A stretch of 64,000 bases of DNA from Glandiceps talaboti (taxonomy: Eukaryota > Hemichordata > Enteropneusta > Spengelidae): positions 12,328,251-12,392,250 of the forward strand of contig NC_135554.1 of NCBI RefSeq assembly GCF_964340395.1. Reading direction: 5' to 3'. Below are positions 15,340 to 28,640 of the stretch, piece by piece; the stretch's first letter is position 1, and every line of letters starts with the position of its first letter. The translations under genes were made by a program, and so were the position numbers. Under the pieces are notes generated by a model. The model was not told where the DNA came from. It was given only the letters and a program-made list of their open reading frames with translations, and did not search any database.

Positions 15340-16866
15340 GTGTAAAAGAAACCGACCTTGAAGATAAATGTCAAGGTCAAAGGTCAATGCATCGGTAGAA
15401 AGTTCATCATAGAGGGTAAAAAAAATGGGGTCTGTATCTGTTAAGCTTCAGGAGTCAATGGCCAATTTTTACAATAAATATGGCCACCATTTTGCCATTG
15501 CCATGACAACAACAAAAATGAAGTGACGTACATATCTGCATGATAGCATCTGACAATTGTACTATGTTTGGTTAAAACTGGCCCACGCAGATGAGGGTTA
15601 CACAAATGTATGTGCACTTTGACAATTTTATGGCTGTTTGACCTTGAAGATGAAAGTCAAGGTCAAAGGTCAATGTGTTATTAGCAAGGTCACCCTTGAT
15701 AACCTGGGTAAAGAAATATGAATGGTGTCTATATCTGTTAAGCTTCAGGAGTGAATGGCAAATTTTTACAACAAAAATGGCCGCCATTTTGCCATTGCCA
15801 TGGCAATGACAAAAATGAAGTGATGTACATATCCGCATGACAGCATCTGACATTTGAACTAGGTTTGGTTGAAATTGACTTCACAGATTAGGGTTACATG
15901 TTACGTATGTGCACTCTGACAATTTTATGGCTATTTGACCTTGAAGATACAGTTCAAGGTCAAAGGTCAATGTGCCATTAGAAAGGTCACCCTTGATAAC
16001 CTGGGGAAAAACACTTGAATGCAGTCTGTATCTGTTAACCTTCAGGAGTGAATGGCCAAAATGTGAAATTTTACAACAAAAATGACCACCATTTTGCTGT
16101 GTTGCCATGACAAAAGCAAAAATGAAGTGACATGCATATGCACACGACAGTATCTGACATTTGTATTACATTTGGTTGAAATTGGCCCATGCAGATGAGG
16201 GATACATATATGTGCACTTTGACAATTTTATGACCTTTCGACCTTAAAGATGAAGGTCAAAGGTCAATGTGCCATTAGAAAGGAGGTCATTGATGAAGAC
16301 ACTTGACTGGGTTCTGTATCTGTTATGCTTCAGGAGTGAATGGCCAAAATGTGAAATTTTACAACAAATATGGCCACCATTTTGCCGTTGCCATGACAAT
16401 GACAAAAATGAAGTGACATGCATATGTGCCTGACAGTATCTGACATTTGACTAGGTTTGGTTGAAATTGGCCCATGCAGATGAGGTATACATACATATAT
16501 GTGCACTTTGACAATTTTATGACCTTTTGACCTGGAAGATGAAAGTCAAGGTCAAAGGTCAATGTGCCATTAGAAAGGTCATCATTGATAACCCGGGTAA
16601 AGACACTTGAATGGGGTTTGTATCTGTTAAGCTTCAGGAGTGATTGGCCAAAATGTGAATTTTTATGACAAATATGGCCGCCATTTTGGTGTTGCCATGA
16701 CAATGAAAAAAATGAAGTGACGTGCATAAGCAATAGACAGTATCTGACATTGGTACCAGGTTTGGTTGAAATTGGCCCATGCGTCTTGGAGCTACAGGTG
16801 GCCACGGATGGACAGATGGACGGGACCCAACGTAGAAGCCCCCCGGACTATGTCCGTTGGGGGCTA
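15340..16866. repeat. Satellite array, five ~286-297-bp units
   Basis: Each unit contains TGACCTTGAAGATGAAGGTC, a perfect AGGTCAAAGGTCA (15374, 15660, 15957, 16254, 16549), TCTGTTAAGCTTCAGGAGTG, GGCCGCCATTTTG and TGACATTTG-TTTGGTTGAAAT. The array ends in a short hairpin, GCCCCCCGGAC-TAT-GTCC-GTTGGGGGC (16838-16866). Frames within it on the minus strand are repeat translations, not genes. Confidence 0.92.
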
Positions 16867-18528
16867 ATAATACTGTTTCGCTAAGAAATGGTTCAAAACA
16901 CAAAAATATCATTACACAATAGTCACTGACTGGTCATATTGAATTGTATCATAAAAGGAACTGATGTGCATACAAAGGGATCTTTTGACAAGTCAAAGTA
17001 GTGGCTAGGGACATGAAGAAAATCATAGCAAAGAGGCTGCCCAATGGATAATATCAAGATATAAATTGACATTCATAAATGTACACATAATCTTAACCCC
17101 TTCAAGACTAGAAACTTTCCCGCCAAAATTTTTGAACAAAAATTCTTGTTTCTCTGTAATTTTTGGATATATATACAAATGTTTTTTTTAGATCAGAATT
17201 CAAGAAACATTACTTCCCAAAGAAGTACATGTACCTCTGTAATGGTGCATGCCAACTGCATACATCATCTTTATTCCCAATTTTTTCGTAAATTAGGCCG
17301 AGTGATTTTTACTATAATGCAAATAAAAAGTGCCAAAACTCTTAGCGACCACAAAGCGTGTCACATGAGAGGAGAATTTCAAACTTTTACTGAAATTTCT
17401 TACTTCTGGAGTATGTACAATCACCAAAAATCACCAGGCTGAAGCCAATTAGTCCCATCATACATAGCTAACTTAATTTTTTACGGAAATGATGCAAAGA
17501 GACATTTCTCATAGTGTTTCCTCAAATCAGCCCTGAAACTTTGCTGCCAGAGAGAGTGTACGTATAGACACTTTGGTGTGGTGGTGCCAACTGTATTCAC
17601 GTTGTGTTTTGTATTGTTGATTTTGGCTTTAACAAGGAGATTTTTGAGGTTGGGTGCTTGTAGGTATGCAACTACTGGAAGTTCCTTGAATATGCTACGT
17701 GTTATCTAGTTGGATTGTAATATATTCCAATGATTTCTTATGATGGTAGGTGCATAGACATCACTATAGCAACTGTAAAGTCCCACTCTGATGATGAACT
17801 AAGCTGTCATAGTCATCGCTATAGCAACTGTAGAGTCCCACTCTGATTATGAACTAAGCTGTCATAGTCATCACTATAGCAACGGTAAAGTCCCACTCTG
17901 ATGATGAACTAAGCTGTCATAGTCATCACTATAACAACTGTAGAGTCCCACTCTGATGATGAACTATCATAAGCTTTGTTCTTAATATTCTACCCATAAC
18001 TGCAATTTGTTGTACAATGCTACTGTATATACATTTATCTAGGCAAACCTGTCAGTTGGATACTATAATATTTTGTAACTATAGCAACAATGGAATTAAT
18101 CTTAAATGCATAATGATTGACTCCATTTAAGCCCACTAGAAAAATATAAACAATAAAGAACTCACACTTTGTGAGGGATATAATCAATTTTCTCAGGTAA
18201 AACAGTTAAATTTTCAGTTACTCAAAGCAAAGATTTGTTAATCTCAGAGATGGAGGTAAAGCTGCTACTGTAACAATAGTCTTCTAAGGATGCACTTATG
18301 GGAATTGGCATTTAAGAATATAATATTAGAATAGAAATTTGCCAATCACATCGATATAGTTAAGTAAGTTATTCTTACCTTGACAAAATGCATGGGTACA
18401 CCTGGCACCACAATTTCAGTATTTCTGGTACACTTGGGTGTGCCAGGCTGTACCCAAGCATTCTTAATATTCTTTTCTCCATATTTTTTAATTGTTTGAT
18501 TGTGTATGTGTTTGCCGTGTAATCAGTA
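16867..18528. other. No gene seen outside the 55-bp minisatellite
   Basis: AT-rich. The longest frame (17146-17442, +) is not protein-like. Confidence 0.55.
17759..17970. repeat. Minisatellite, four 55-bp units
   Basis: The unit CATCACTATAGCAACTGTAA plus AGTCCCACTCTGATGATGAA recurs at 17759, 17814, 17869 and 17924, with a few substitutions. Confidence 0.92.
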
Positions 18529-19160
18529 GTTATCCAACGGGTAAAGTACAACTAACCAATTTTTAGCAAGTCTACAACTAAACACCACAAACCATAAACA
18601 AATAAAAATTCAAAAAGTTACAGGCAAGTTAAATAGTCTACAAAATCCTCCCTCTGTGTGTGTAAATAGAAGTGACTTTGAACCCCGTGCATTGCCATAC
18701 ATCAGAGAACAGACCATTCAAGACTTTGACTTGGATACCCTAGCTGATATCACCAATGGCCAGTGTGGAGTGCTGCTGTATACGTGAATAGATAGAGTAA
18801 CTAGATAGAGTGACTAGAGTGAATAGATACAGTGACTATGTAGAGTGAATAGATAAAGTGAATAGAAACAATGACTAGATAGTGTGTATAGATAGCTTTA
18901 TTTTCTAATTTGAATAAATACAGTATATAACTTCACTTGCCTTGTTGGCTTCTGACGTTTAGTGAATTTCTTGTATAAGTGACTCACAAGGTTATCTCCT
19001 CCTGCCTGTAAATAGAATATAATTTATTTTTTAAATTTTGTATTGGCGTTAAATTATAACATATTTGCTGTTTGATGAATCTAATGACTGTTTGTGGTTT
19101 GTGGTGTTTAGTTGTAGACTTGCTAAAAATTGGTTAGTTGTACTTTACCCGTTGGATAAC
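18529..19160. mobile_element. 632-bp MITE with ~70-bp inverted repeats
   Basis: Arms begin GTTATCCAACGGGTAAAGTA at 18529, with the complement ending at 19160; they match nearly perfectly for about 70 bp through AAACACCACAAACCA. The interior holds an 18785-18895 minisatellite of ~20-25-bp GTGAATAGATA-like units. No target duplication was recognised and there is no coding. Confidence 0.8.
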
Positions 19161-19654
19161 AGTCTGTTCCAAATATTGCTCGAAAATAAAAACAATTCAA
19201 GTTTGAATTTCTCTTTTGAAAACAAAACTTGTAAACTAATATTGGCCCTGCTCTGCTCTATTTCAATATTGTTTAGCTTTATTCATATTCCTCTTGGTAC
19301 TCTTGTCACCCAAACACTGAAGAGAAAATCAACTTAGCAAAACAATAAAATTATTTGGTTCATGTTACCTAAAAAGCCAAGATTACACATCAGTTTCAAT
19401 GCACTGCATCAGCTGAATAGTGTTAATCACAGTAAGATACAACTTCTGCTTACTGACTACATGTACTTCACTGTCACTTGCAAATGGTTAACTCCAATAT
19501 TAGAATACAACTTGTGAACAATTTGATGATGTAATTAATTGTACTTATGAAAAATGTTTGAGAAAACCCTACCATGCAATGAACTATATTTACAATGTCA
19601 GTTCTAATGCTGCATGTAAGGTATGCATTGACCTCAAAATAGTACTTGAATCAA

Positions 19655-20265
19655 GATTTTGTGCATAGTACTAGAATACTTCAATCTTGTAGAAGATTTA
19701 AAGACAATACAAACCTCTAGACTTATTTGAATTTCTGCAAAACCTTCTTTCTGTAATTGATATTTATGATTATAAACCATGGAAATGTGCTGTCTGACAT
19801 GGTATTGCTATTTTTTCATGTCCGTGTTACACTTATTATAAAACATAATGGTATCTAGATGCTTCTCAACATCTTCCATCTATTTTATTGAAGAGAAATG
19901 TTTGATATGTATGAAAAAAGACATTAGTGAATAGACATTTGTAAACAATTCTTTAATACTTGTGTATAGTACTAGAATAGCTCAATCTTGTAGAAGATTT
20001 AAAGACAACACAAACCTTGACTTATTTCTTTTTCTGCAAAGCCTTCTTTCTGTGATTGTTTTTTCTGAAGATAAACCTTCACGGCAATGTGCCGTATGAC
20101 ATGGTATTGCTGTTTTTTCATGTCTGTGTTACACTTATTACAAGACATACTGGCGTCTAGATGCTCCTCAACATCTTCCATCTTCCATCTATGTTACTGA
20201 AGAGAAATGTTTGATATGTATGAAAAAAAGACATTAGTGAATAGACATTTGTAAGCAATTCTTCA
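19655..20265. repeat. Tandem duplication, two ~305-bp units
   Basis: ATAGTACTAGAATA to CATTAGTGAATAGACATTTG occurs at about 19665-19950 and 19970-20255, roughly 85% identical. On the minus strand each unit contains an exon-like frame; it is open in the right copy and interrupted in the left. Confidence 0.85.
19999..20181 (-). CDS. Possible exon, unrecognised, in the right unit of the tandem duplication
   Basis: Sixty codons: MEDVEEHLDASMSCNKCNTD, then KKQQYHVIRHIAVKVYLQKK and a charged tail. A C-x2-C pair and high charge give it a protein-like look. Possible splice sites are CTTCAG upstream (near 20198) and AAG|GTTTGT downstream (near 20016). In the left unit the same frame has an in-frame stop after the KK, and the cysteine pair is lost. 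I recognise no family; a decayed gene or transposon exon fits as well as a live one. Confidence 0.25.
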   Translation of the reverse strand: MEDVEEHLDASMSCNKCNTDMKKQQYHVIRHIAVKVYLQKKQSQKEGFAEKEISQGLCCL

Positions 20266-20281
20266 ATCTTCATTTTTAATA

Positions 20282-23158
20282 ATTCTTGATAAAAACATAC
20301 TGAAAGCTTAATCTGCAAGTGTATGAATAAGTTGTATAATTGCCATTTTCACAAACATATTTGAACAGCTGTGCACTGACCAAAAAAAAAATAGAAAATG
20401 ATATATATAGACACTGAAACATGAGCACAATGGGAAAACTTGCTTTGGCTATATACATGATAATTTACATTATTCCCCAGTGAATATACACCTGTACATG
20501 GTGTCATCATTGTTCTAAGAATCAATATGACAGTGACATAAATTACTTTGTAACGGTAAACTGGAAACAAATGTGATGTTTTGATTTGAGTCTTTGATGA
20601 CTTTATTTTGATACTTGGCCCTGCAAGTCAGTGGTCATAGAGTAGCCTACTAGTAATATAGGGTAGACACACTTTAATAGAGTCTCTACGTATTATAATT
20701 TCTGAATTATGCAATAGTATTGATTTTTGACTACAAAATTGTGGCTGCCATTTGGTCAAATTTGCATATATTGGAAAACAGAGTGACATGTACATGTACC
20801 ATACCGGTATATGGTATGCCTGGTATGAATTAAATAAATCTAACAAATGACATATCATGGACAGATGGAAGTAGCCAAATGACATAGAACCATTCCCTCA
20901 TCCAGGGGGAGGCTGATACTTAGGATGTAACTTCATGTTTTACATGTTGATGATTTGTTCATTTTACCCAACTAGTCACTCCTATTCCACTTAAATTTGT
21001 ATGTGTAGATGTACAGAATCGAATTGGTCTGTTTGATACTGTATAACCGTCTCTTTTGGGGAAAAAAAATATACCTGGCCTTTAATATTTGACCACTCCA
21101 TGATGTCATCACTTGATTTATCTAAACAAATAGATGCAATCAAATACAAGTATTATACTTTTCTGTATTTTTCTATGAACAAAATATCATAAACAGGTTT
21201 TATCACATACATGTACAAGCAGATACTGGAACATACTATGTCTTCCACTGGCGTTGTAACTGAATTGGATATTTTGTCATTATTATTTTTGTCAAATAGA
21301 AGTATTTGTGTTCTGCACCATTGATATTGAAACCCATGCTGCTATGTTGTGAAGAAGGTATTCCTTTAAGGATGTAGAGCTATATATTAAAAAAAAAAAA
21401 ACTTTTTACCAAAAATGTGTGGCATATGATGCTTCATCTATAAAGCTATACAAACATCCCATCCAATTTCCAAGCCTGTTGGTTTCACATTTAAAGGTTT
21501 TGACCCAAAAATATAAACTTTATCAACAAAATAATGTTATATTTTTTAATATGACTATCATAATGCAATTATTTCATTTTGATAATGTCAATGTAATCAT
21601 GCCATCATGCAATCATCAAAAATGATACACCCAGCTCACACATTACCTGGTTCCATTTTCTGCTTTTTGTAAGTTGTGTTCCATGTTCTTGTCACACGAT
21701 CTTTTCTAAAATTGAATCAAAAGATATGAGGGTAACACATGAATGAAGAGATGGAACCCTATGTAATAGCCCCCTCCAGGCAGTGCCTGTTGGGGCCTGA
21801 AAAGTTGAAGTTAAAATGGCAACACGGTACCAAAATAATTCATCTTGTCCCGTCTTCAAAACCATCCCTACGAAAACATTCAATGATGAACAAATGTAGT
21901 ATTACTCATCTTTACTGATGAATGACCAGACATTAAACTTAAAGAAGAAACGTTTTTATTGTTACCTGTGGTGGTGTTTTATCAAAACACTCTCTTCCCA
22001 ACCTGTGGTGTTGAAGTTTTGTGACAGACACCTAGTTGAAAAGACCATAAAATGTATCGTTGCCGTGATATTGACTAAAGTACATACTAGTATGTCTATC
22101 TCTTGATGTGCACAAACCTTCTTAAATATATGTGAAATGTCTAATCTTTTCTTTTAACTTTAAAGTTAACTGAAAACTTTCCACACATAGAAATAATCTC
22201 ATTTTTGGGAAACATGGCAATAATTACCTCTGGGTCATCATCTGCCTTGTGTGACAGGTCTACAAAACAAAACAAAAATATGATGAGTTATTAACCGTTT
22301 CATGGGGGCTGTGTTCATAATACCATGCACAAGCCAAGGTGAATACAAAATATGGAATATATACTCTAGTTAATTGCTATTACTTCACCTCATTTTTTTT
22401 CTTTTATATTATTTATTGGTTCTGGTAAAAATTGTTATTCTCCAATATCTTTCTTCATTCAATCATAAAATACTCTTGACTTACAGGCCTCTACATCACC
22501 CATCTTTCATTTGGCTAAACAAATAAATATATTGGGGTGTATCATCTGAATACTGTGTCTTATCTGTGACAAAATGTCTATACATCAAAAATATGCTGAG
22601 AACTAACTATACACTGGATGGAGGAAATTTGTTGGGCATCACATACATCAATCACAACAACGACAACTCCTTTCCCCTCCCAAACAGAAATTGACTTACC
22701 AACTCTTTCTCCCACAGAACAATTATCTGCTAGTGTTGCCTGGAAATCAATTAAAAAGTTGTTAACATTTATAAAATTTGAACATCAAGATGTTCACAAT
22801 ACGGTGAAAACAAAGTGACTGGCTTTTATGGAACCACCATTGTCTTAAAAAGTGGTGGTGGTTGGAAGTTGGGAGAATGGCCTTGAAAGACAAAAAACAG
22901 TGAGTAATTCCCTGCTTGGCTACCTTGTTGAGGCACATCTAATATGTTTACAGTATAGCAATAACAGTTCATGTCATGATTTTCATGGTTGTGTGTTTGA
23001 CCTCATGATCATGGAGAAATTTTTACAATTATACTTGCTTTATTTTTCATCAATTTTCTGGCAATGGCCTGCCTTAAGTTGTCCCCAGACACCTGTTCAA
23101 AATTAGTGAAAAGTTACATATTAATCTTTGCTGCACATATTAGTCTGACCATACTCTA
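20282..23158. other. No gene seen
   Basis: AT-rich spacer. A hairpin at about 21767-21793 (AGCCCCCTCCAGGC, loop, GCCTGTTGGGGCCT) resembles the hairpin that closes the ~295-bp satellite. The last 500 bases may include the unrecognised left part of the ISL2EU-like element. Confidence 0.55.
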
Positions 23159-23159
23159 A

Positions 23160-23894
23160 TGACATACACTTTACAGTATGTAGCATGCATGTCACTTGCT
23201 TGGTTACAATATTTATTACTAAATGAAACATGTACTGATATTGCAGTGCAATTAAAAAGAAATGAACCTGAGATATCATTTCAAAACATAGAAAAGAAAT
23301 GTTTTGATAGTATTGAAGCAACCAAAGAATCTTGTACATTCATCCAGACAAACACAAAAGACCAATATAAAAGTCAACTTTGGGAAATCAACGCAAGGGG
23401 TGAATAAATAATGCCTCAAAGATATACAAATGTGTAAAAAAGTTGATGATCCTTTTACCTCTCTGGCAACATCATGGGAGTTACAACAAGAACCTGTTGC
23501 ATTAAAAGAATGTAAAAAAAACATAAAAACAAAGAATTATTCACAATTTAAATATTCTGAAGTAGGGTTAATTATCTACTCTGAAAACACATTGATGGCA
23601 GCAACATCAGATGGGGAGAGGTCACGTGTAAATGTTGTGGTGAGGGGATTGTAGAAACAAAGAATCCTTGGTCACATAGAAAACTTACAATAAGTGAATA
23701 TGCAAAACAGAAAGATTCTTGTCTAAGAATATACATCTGAAGGCAACATTCGGCTCAAAAGAAATCATCCATATCATGCACAAATTCAGTGTCAGATGCT
23801 TGTTAGGTGGAGTGACTTTTGTCTGAAAACTATTAGAGTTAGTGATAATTTTGTTGTTGAAAGAATTACAGTTGATAGTGATTCAGGAAAGTAA
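23160..23894 (+). pseudogene. YqaJ-like exonuclease remnant of the transposon
   Basis: Joining the frames past 23407 and 23430 gives a typical YqaJ order: an N-terminal stretch with W-E-I-N-A-R followed by N-A-S-K-I-Y-K, then DDPFTSLATSWELQQEPVAL, an AATSDGE stretch (usual AATPDG), VETKNPW (the E-x-K metal-site region), and HPYHAQIQCQM matching the H-Y-x-Q-x-Q motif. At least three frame breaks occur (near 23405, 23435 and 23620), plus a stop near 23740. YqaJ proteins are lambda-exonuclease-fold nucleases often carried by eukaryotic transposons. Assignment rests on motif order seen by eye. The region just upstream (22.6-23.1 kb) shows nothing I can place in this gene. Confidence 0.6.
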
Positions 23895-23905
23895 TTCTTC
23901 CAGAA

Positions 23906-25931
23906 CTATATACATTTCATGTGAAGGATATCTATATCTCGAGCTGTGAGGAAACTAAGCTCATTTATGCAGCCTATTACCCTCTCTACATGTATCCAAG
24001 CATTTGCCACTGGTTTAGTTTTGTTAGCTTGTTCTGCTGTAAACTGTGACCCTCTCCTGTTGAATGGAGGAATAACTAACTTCACTTGTTTTGGAATGAA
24101 TAACTCTTGAATATTAAAACCATTATCTGCCATACATATATCTCCAGGTTCAAATAAGGAAATTATATCTGACTTCCTTGTCAATTCTTTTTCTGATATG
24201 GCCCCACCAGCTATTGGTGACATGAAGGAAGTAGTGTCAGCTGGTGTTTACACCTCACAAGACATTTTGCTGTGTGCACACTTCTGTAGGATGAATACAT
24301 TTGAGCATTGGCCTTAGCAAGTGACGACCTCTCTACCTTGACCTCTGTGCAATCAATTATTGCCCTTACAAGTCTATACTTCTGGAAATATTTGGGGTAG
24401 TACTTAAATATTTCATCTGAGAAGGCCAATAAATAAGAGATTTCAATTCAGCAGATAAAAAAGGAAGCCATGTTGATAAAATTTGTGAAACAACACTAAC
24501 AGAAACACCAAAGTGAAATGATATACCTTCTCCCAACAAATTAAACTTTAACTTCATAAGTGTTAACAAAGGTTCATTGCAAATAGATATTGATCTGTCT
24601 GGTCCTAGTTTACTTAGATTAAATATTTGGTAATGTTTAAAAGATTCTGATTGTTTTCCCATGTAATATTTCATATTTTTTGGCCTTTTTTTCTATATAT
24701 TCAATAACCATAAAAAACACCATAAGATGGCAGACCTGTATGTAAGTTAACTAAAGAGTCATCATCTTTGCTTTTATCAATACTGAAGTGTTTGTCTACC
24801 TCAAGTATGTTGCCATGGTCTTGTTTCATACTCTTCAAATCTGCTTTCAATATCTTCAGCTTTCCTTTGGAGTTCTAAATTTTAATTTTTTAAGTTTAGC
24901 TACAATTTCATCACACGAATAGTTAGAAATCCCAAGAGTTCTAGAACAGTTTTGTAAATCTGTTTGACTATAACTGTGTTCTCTCAGTAAATCTGCAGTT
25001 GAATAAGTTGTCTTCTCAGCAGAGACATAACTGTGTTTAGAATTTTGCCATGATATATAGCTGTGGTCATGGTCAACCTTCTCAGACTAAGTCATCTGCT
25101 GTTTTTTTTCTTGGATGGGCTCACGTCGGTACAACTTTTAGTTTGTTCTGCTTCCTAGTCCATGATAGTTGTATACCCTTTTAAGACAAGGGATGGATGT
25201 GGATGCCTTTCACCTGGCTTTCCATTTACGAAATGGTTGCTGCAAACCCTTGTGTTCTTGCCTACACTTAAGTGTTCCCTACCAATGAGTCTTGTCCACC
25301 TACTGTAATACTTTGGTTTGCAGCTATGGAATTTCACTGAATTTGCATTTGACATAAGTTGATACCTAAAAGGAAATCATAAAGTAAAGTAATACATTTT
25401 CAATGTCAAGTAAACCCGGAAGTAAATGTGTCTCAATAATTCTACTTATATCTTCAATACTCATAGACAGACAATACTCAAAGACAGTGGTAACTTAAAA
25501 TGTTAATAAATCTAAGCTCTCTAGTCACTCTGTGCATTCGATTCATCTACAAGTACTTTACCCTTAGTCTGTCGACTACTATTTATTTATTTATTTTCTG
25601 CATCCCTTTTATATCAGGGGCTTACTAAAAACATTAGGAGCAGCATTTACATAGAAGTCAAATACATACAAAATATCATGGTAAAATAGCAACTAATAAC
25701 TTCAAAGAAATACTAAGACTGAAAAAAAGAGAGAAAAAAAATTACAATTCTCCATCAGTACCATAGAGTATATACGTGTGTTCAAATCAAAGTTTTGTTT
25801 ATAGTACTCTGATATGATACTGACAATGTTTTTTTTCTAATGTTCTGCATATACAATAATTTTAGATGACTTACCTTTCTCGATACCGTCTATCGTTGTT
25901 ACAGCCAAAAACAGCACACCTATCACCACCT
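23906..25931 (-). pseudogene. THAP-domain DDE transposase (DDE_Tnp_4 type), frameshifted
   Basis: Read on the minus strand. Exon 1 (about 25931-25875) ends in CAVFGCNNDRRYRER at a GTAAGT donor. The acceptor near 25366 rejoins in frame to a second THAP exon (WTRLIGREHL, then NTRVCSNHF, giving C-x4-C and C-x2-H zinc ligands). After degenerate linker sequence a helix-turn-helix (24674-24366, LLTLMKLKFNLLGEGISFHF) precedes the catalytic core. The three acidic residues are visible in IIDCTEV, CMADNGF and HVERVIG. Frameshifts lie between 24429 and 24366 and near 24220, and a stop follows the THAP exon at about 25155. An in-frame stop sits upstream of CAVFGC with no ATG between, so the original start is lost or lies in another exon. 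The family cuts and pastes DNA; this copy cannot make an intact enzyme. Confidence 0.82.
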
Positions 25932-26399
25932 CTTTCGCAAAAGTAACACTAACACACCCGCGAAAGGAACCAGATGATATATCGCTCGAACTTTGCGTAT
26001 TCAAATCTAGAGCTGCTCAGTTGCTATGAATAGGACGCTACCACTTGGTGGCATAGTTGCCCCCTAGACTCCCCACAATGCATCACGTTTGCCGTAATGG
26101 CCGATGTGGCAGGCATAGAAATGAGGATAGGTATAGTACGCAAGCTAGGACCGACTCAGACTCGGACCATCCCAGACGCAATGAGATGTACCGATTCAGA
26201 TGTCTATTGATATGCATGAGTTTACGTCATCCAGTGTGTTTTTAGTCCTCATCGCACGAAGTCCGGACGGGGACTTATGGATTGGGTTCCATCTGTCCGT
26301 GCGGCCGTCCATCCAGAGCCGTTTCTTGAAGATGGCTGGACCAATTTTTTTCAAACTTGGTACAGGGGCATACTGACATACATATCCACGTCAATTTGT

Positions 26400-26800
26400 T
26401 TCATGATACGATCCAATATGGCCGCCTAGCAGCCATTTTGTTTGCAAATCTTCCCTGTCCAAAGCCATAACTCAGACAGGCTTGAATAGATCTCAAAGTT
26501 GGTATTAGGACAGTGTTCTATGACGTGACATATATTATGTGCATATTCATTGTTGTCCTGATATGATCCAATATGGCTGCCTGGCAGCCATTTTGTTTGC
26601 ACATTTTCCATGTCCAAAGCCATAACTCAGACATGCGTGAACAGATCTCATTCAAAGTTGGTATTAGGACAGCGTTCTATGACATACATGTGCATATCCA
26701 TTTTCGTCATGATATGATCCATTATGGCTGCCTGGCAGCCATTTTGTTTGTGCAGTTTTCATGTCCAAAGCCATAACTCAGACATGCTTGAACAGGTCCC
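26400..26800. repeat. Tandem array, three ~152-bp units
   Basis: GATCCAATATGGCTGCCTGG, CAGCCATTTTGTTTGC, CCAAAGCCATAACTCAGACA and GTTGGTATTAGGACAG recur from 26410, 26565 and 26716. The preceding 26260-26400 (GAAGTCCGGACGGGGACTTA hairpin, TTTCAAACTTGGTACAGGG) is the usual head of such arrays. Confidence 0.88.
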
Positions 26801-26894
26801 CCCCCCACCTATCCTTTATTGTTGAATGGTTTATTCCATGACGTCATCTTGAAGAGTAGGCAAAAACATGTGCTTCATATCTGTTGTATATTTA

Positions 26895-27031
26895 AGCAAT
26901 AACTCCCGCCGAAGGTGGGTACGAGATTTTGGTACAATTCGCGACATATAGCACGAGCCGAATGGCGAGTGCTATATGGAGCGAATTGTACCAAATTCGA
27001 GTGTATACCCACCTTCGGCGGGGTTATTGCT
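26895..27031. mobile_element. 137-bp foldback element
   Basis: The arms AGCAATAAC-CCGCCGAAGG and their complement pair across about 62 bp each, with the small loop near GAGCCGAATGGCGAGTG. It sits 100 bp after a ~152-bp tandem array. There is no coding. Confidence 0.75.
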
Positions 27032-27039
27032 ATTATATT

Positions 27040-28218
<1,179 letters not shown>

Positions 28219-28362
28219 ATATCCTAATTTTAAACAACTTAACACTGAGTTTCTATATATAAATAATATCATGAACCATACAGTTCTAACCCAAATATTT
28301 CGAGGAGACTGAGCTCCTCTTCATCGGTGGGTCTCCAGTTCTGTCAAACAAGTCAAGTGATA

Positions 28363-28455
28363 GATAATGAACGAGTTTGGTTGATTATGCGTCATAACAC
28401 GAGGGGGCGTAGCCCCGAGTCTTTGACGAACAATCAACCAAACTCGTTCATTATC
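28363..28455. mobile_element. 93-bp hairpin with perfect 24-bp arms
   Basis: 28363-28386 (GATAATGAACGAG...) is exactly complementary to 28432-28455. The loop contains an inner GGGGGCGTAGCCCC hairpin. It looks like the end of a small foldback element; the sequence before it (CTGAGCTCCTCTTCATCGG) may belong to the same repeat. Confidence 0.7.
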
Positions 28456-28640
28456 CCACTTATATTTTAAACTCTTATAACATTATGTCAAGTACTTTGT
28501 GAATTTTGTGACAATTATTTTTTTCAAAATTACTGTGACATCTCCTTATCATCAAATATATGTACTCATTCAAGAAATATCAAAACTTATTTACATTCTC
28601 ACTCAGTGAATATTGTGTCCAATACATGAATAGCAAACAT

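Larger units (their letters stand above)
23160..25931. mobile_element. Decayed ISL2EU/IS4EU-type DNA transposon with two convergent genes
   Basis: A THAP-DDE transposase on the minus strand and a YqaJ-like nuclease on the plus strand end 11 bases apart, tail to tail. As I recall, this transposase plus YqaJ gene pair is characteristic of the ISL2EU group. Both genes carry frameshifts and stops, so the copy is dead. I could not identify terminal inverted repeats or a target duplication, so the limits given are those of the recognisable coding remains only. Confidence 0.65.

Noticed and set aside
16359-16912. Overlapping 92- and 148-codon frames on the minus strand
   Set aside because: They are repeat translations of the ~295-bp satellite; the same words recur in each unit.
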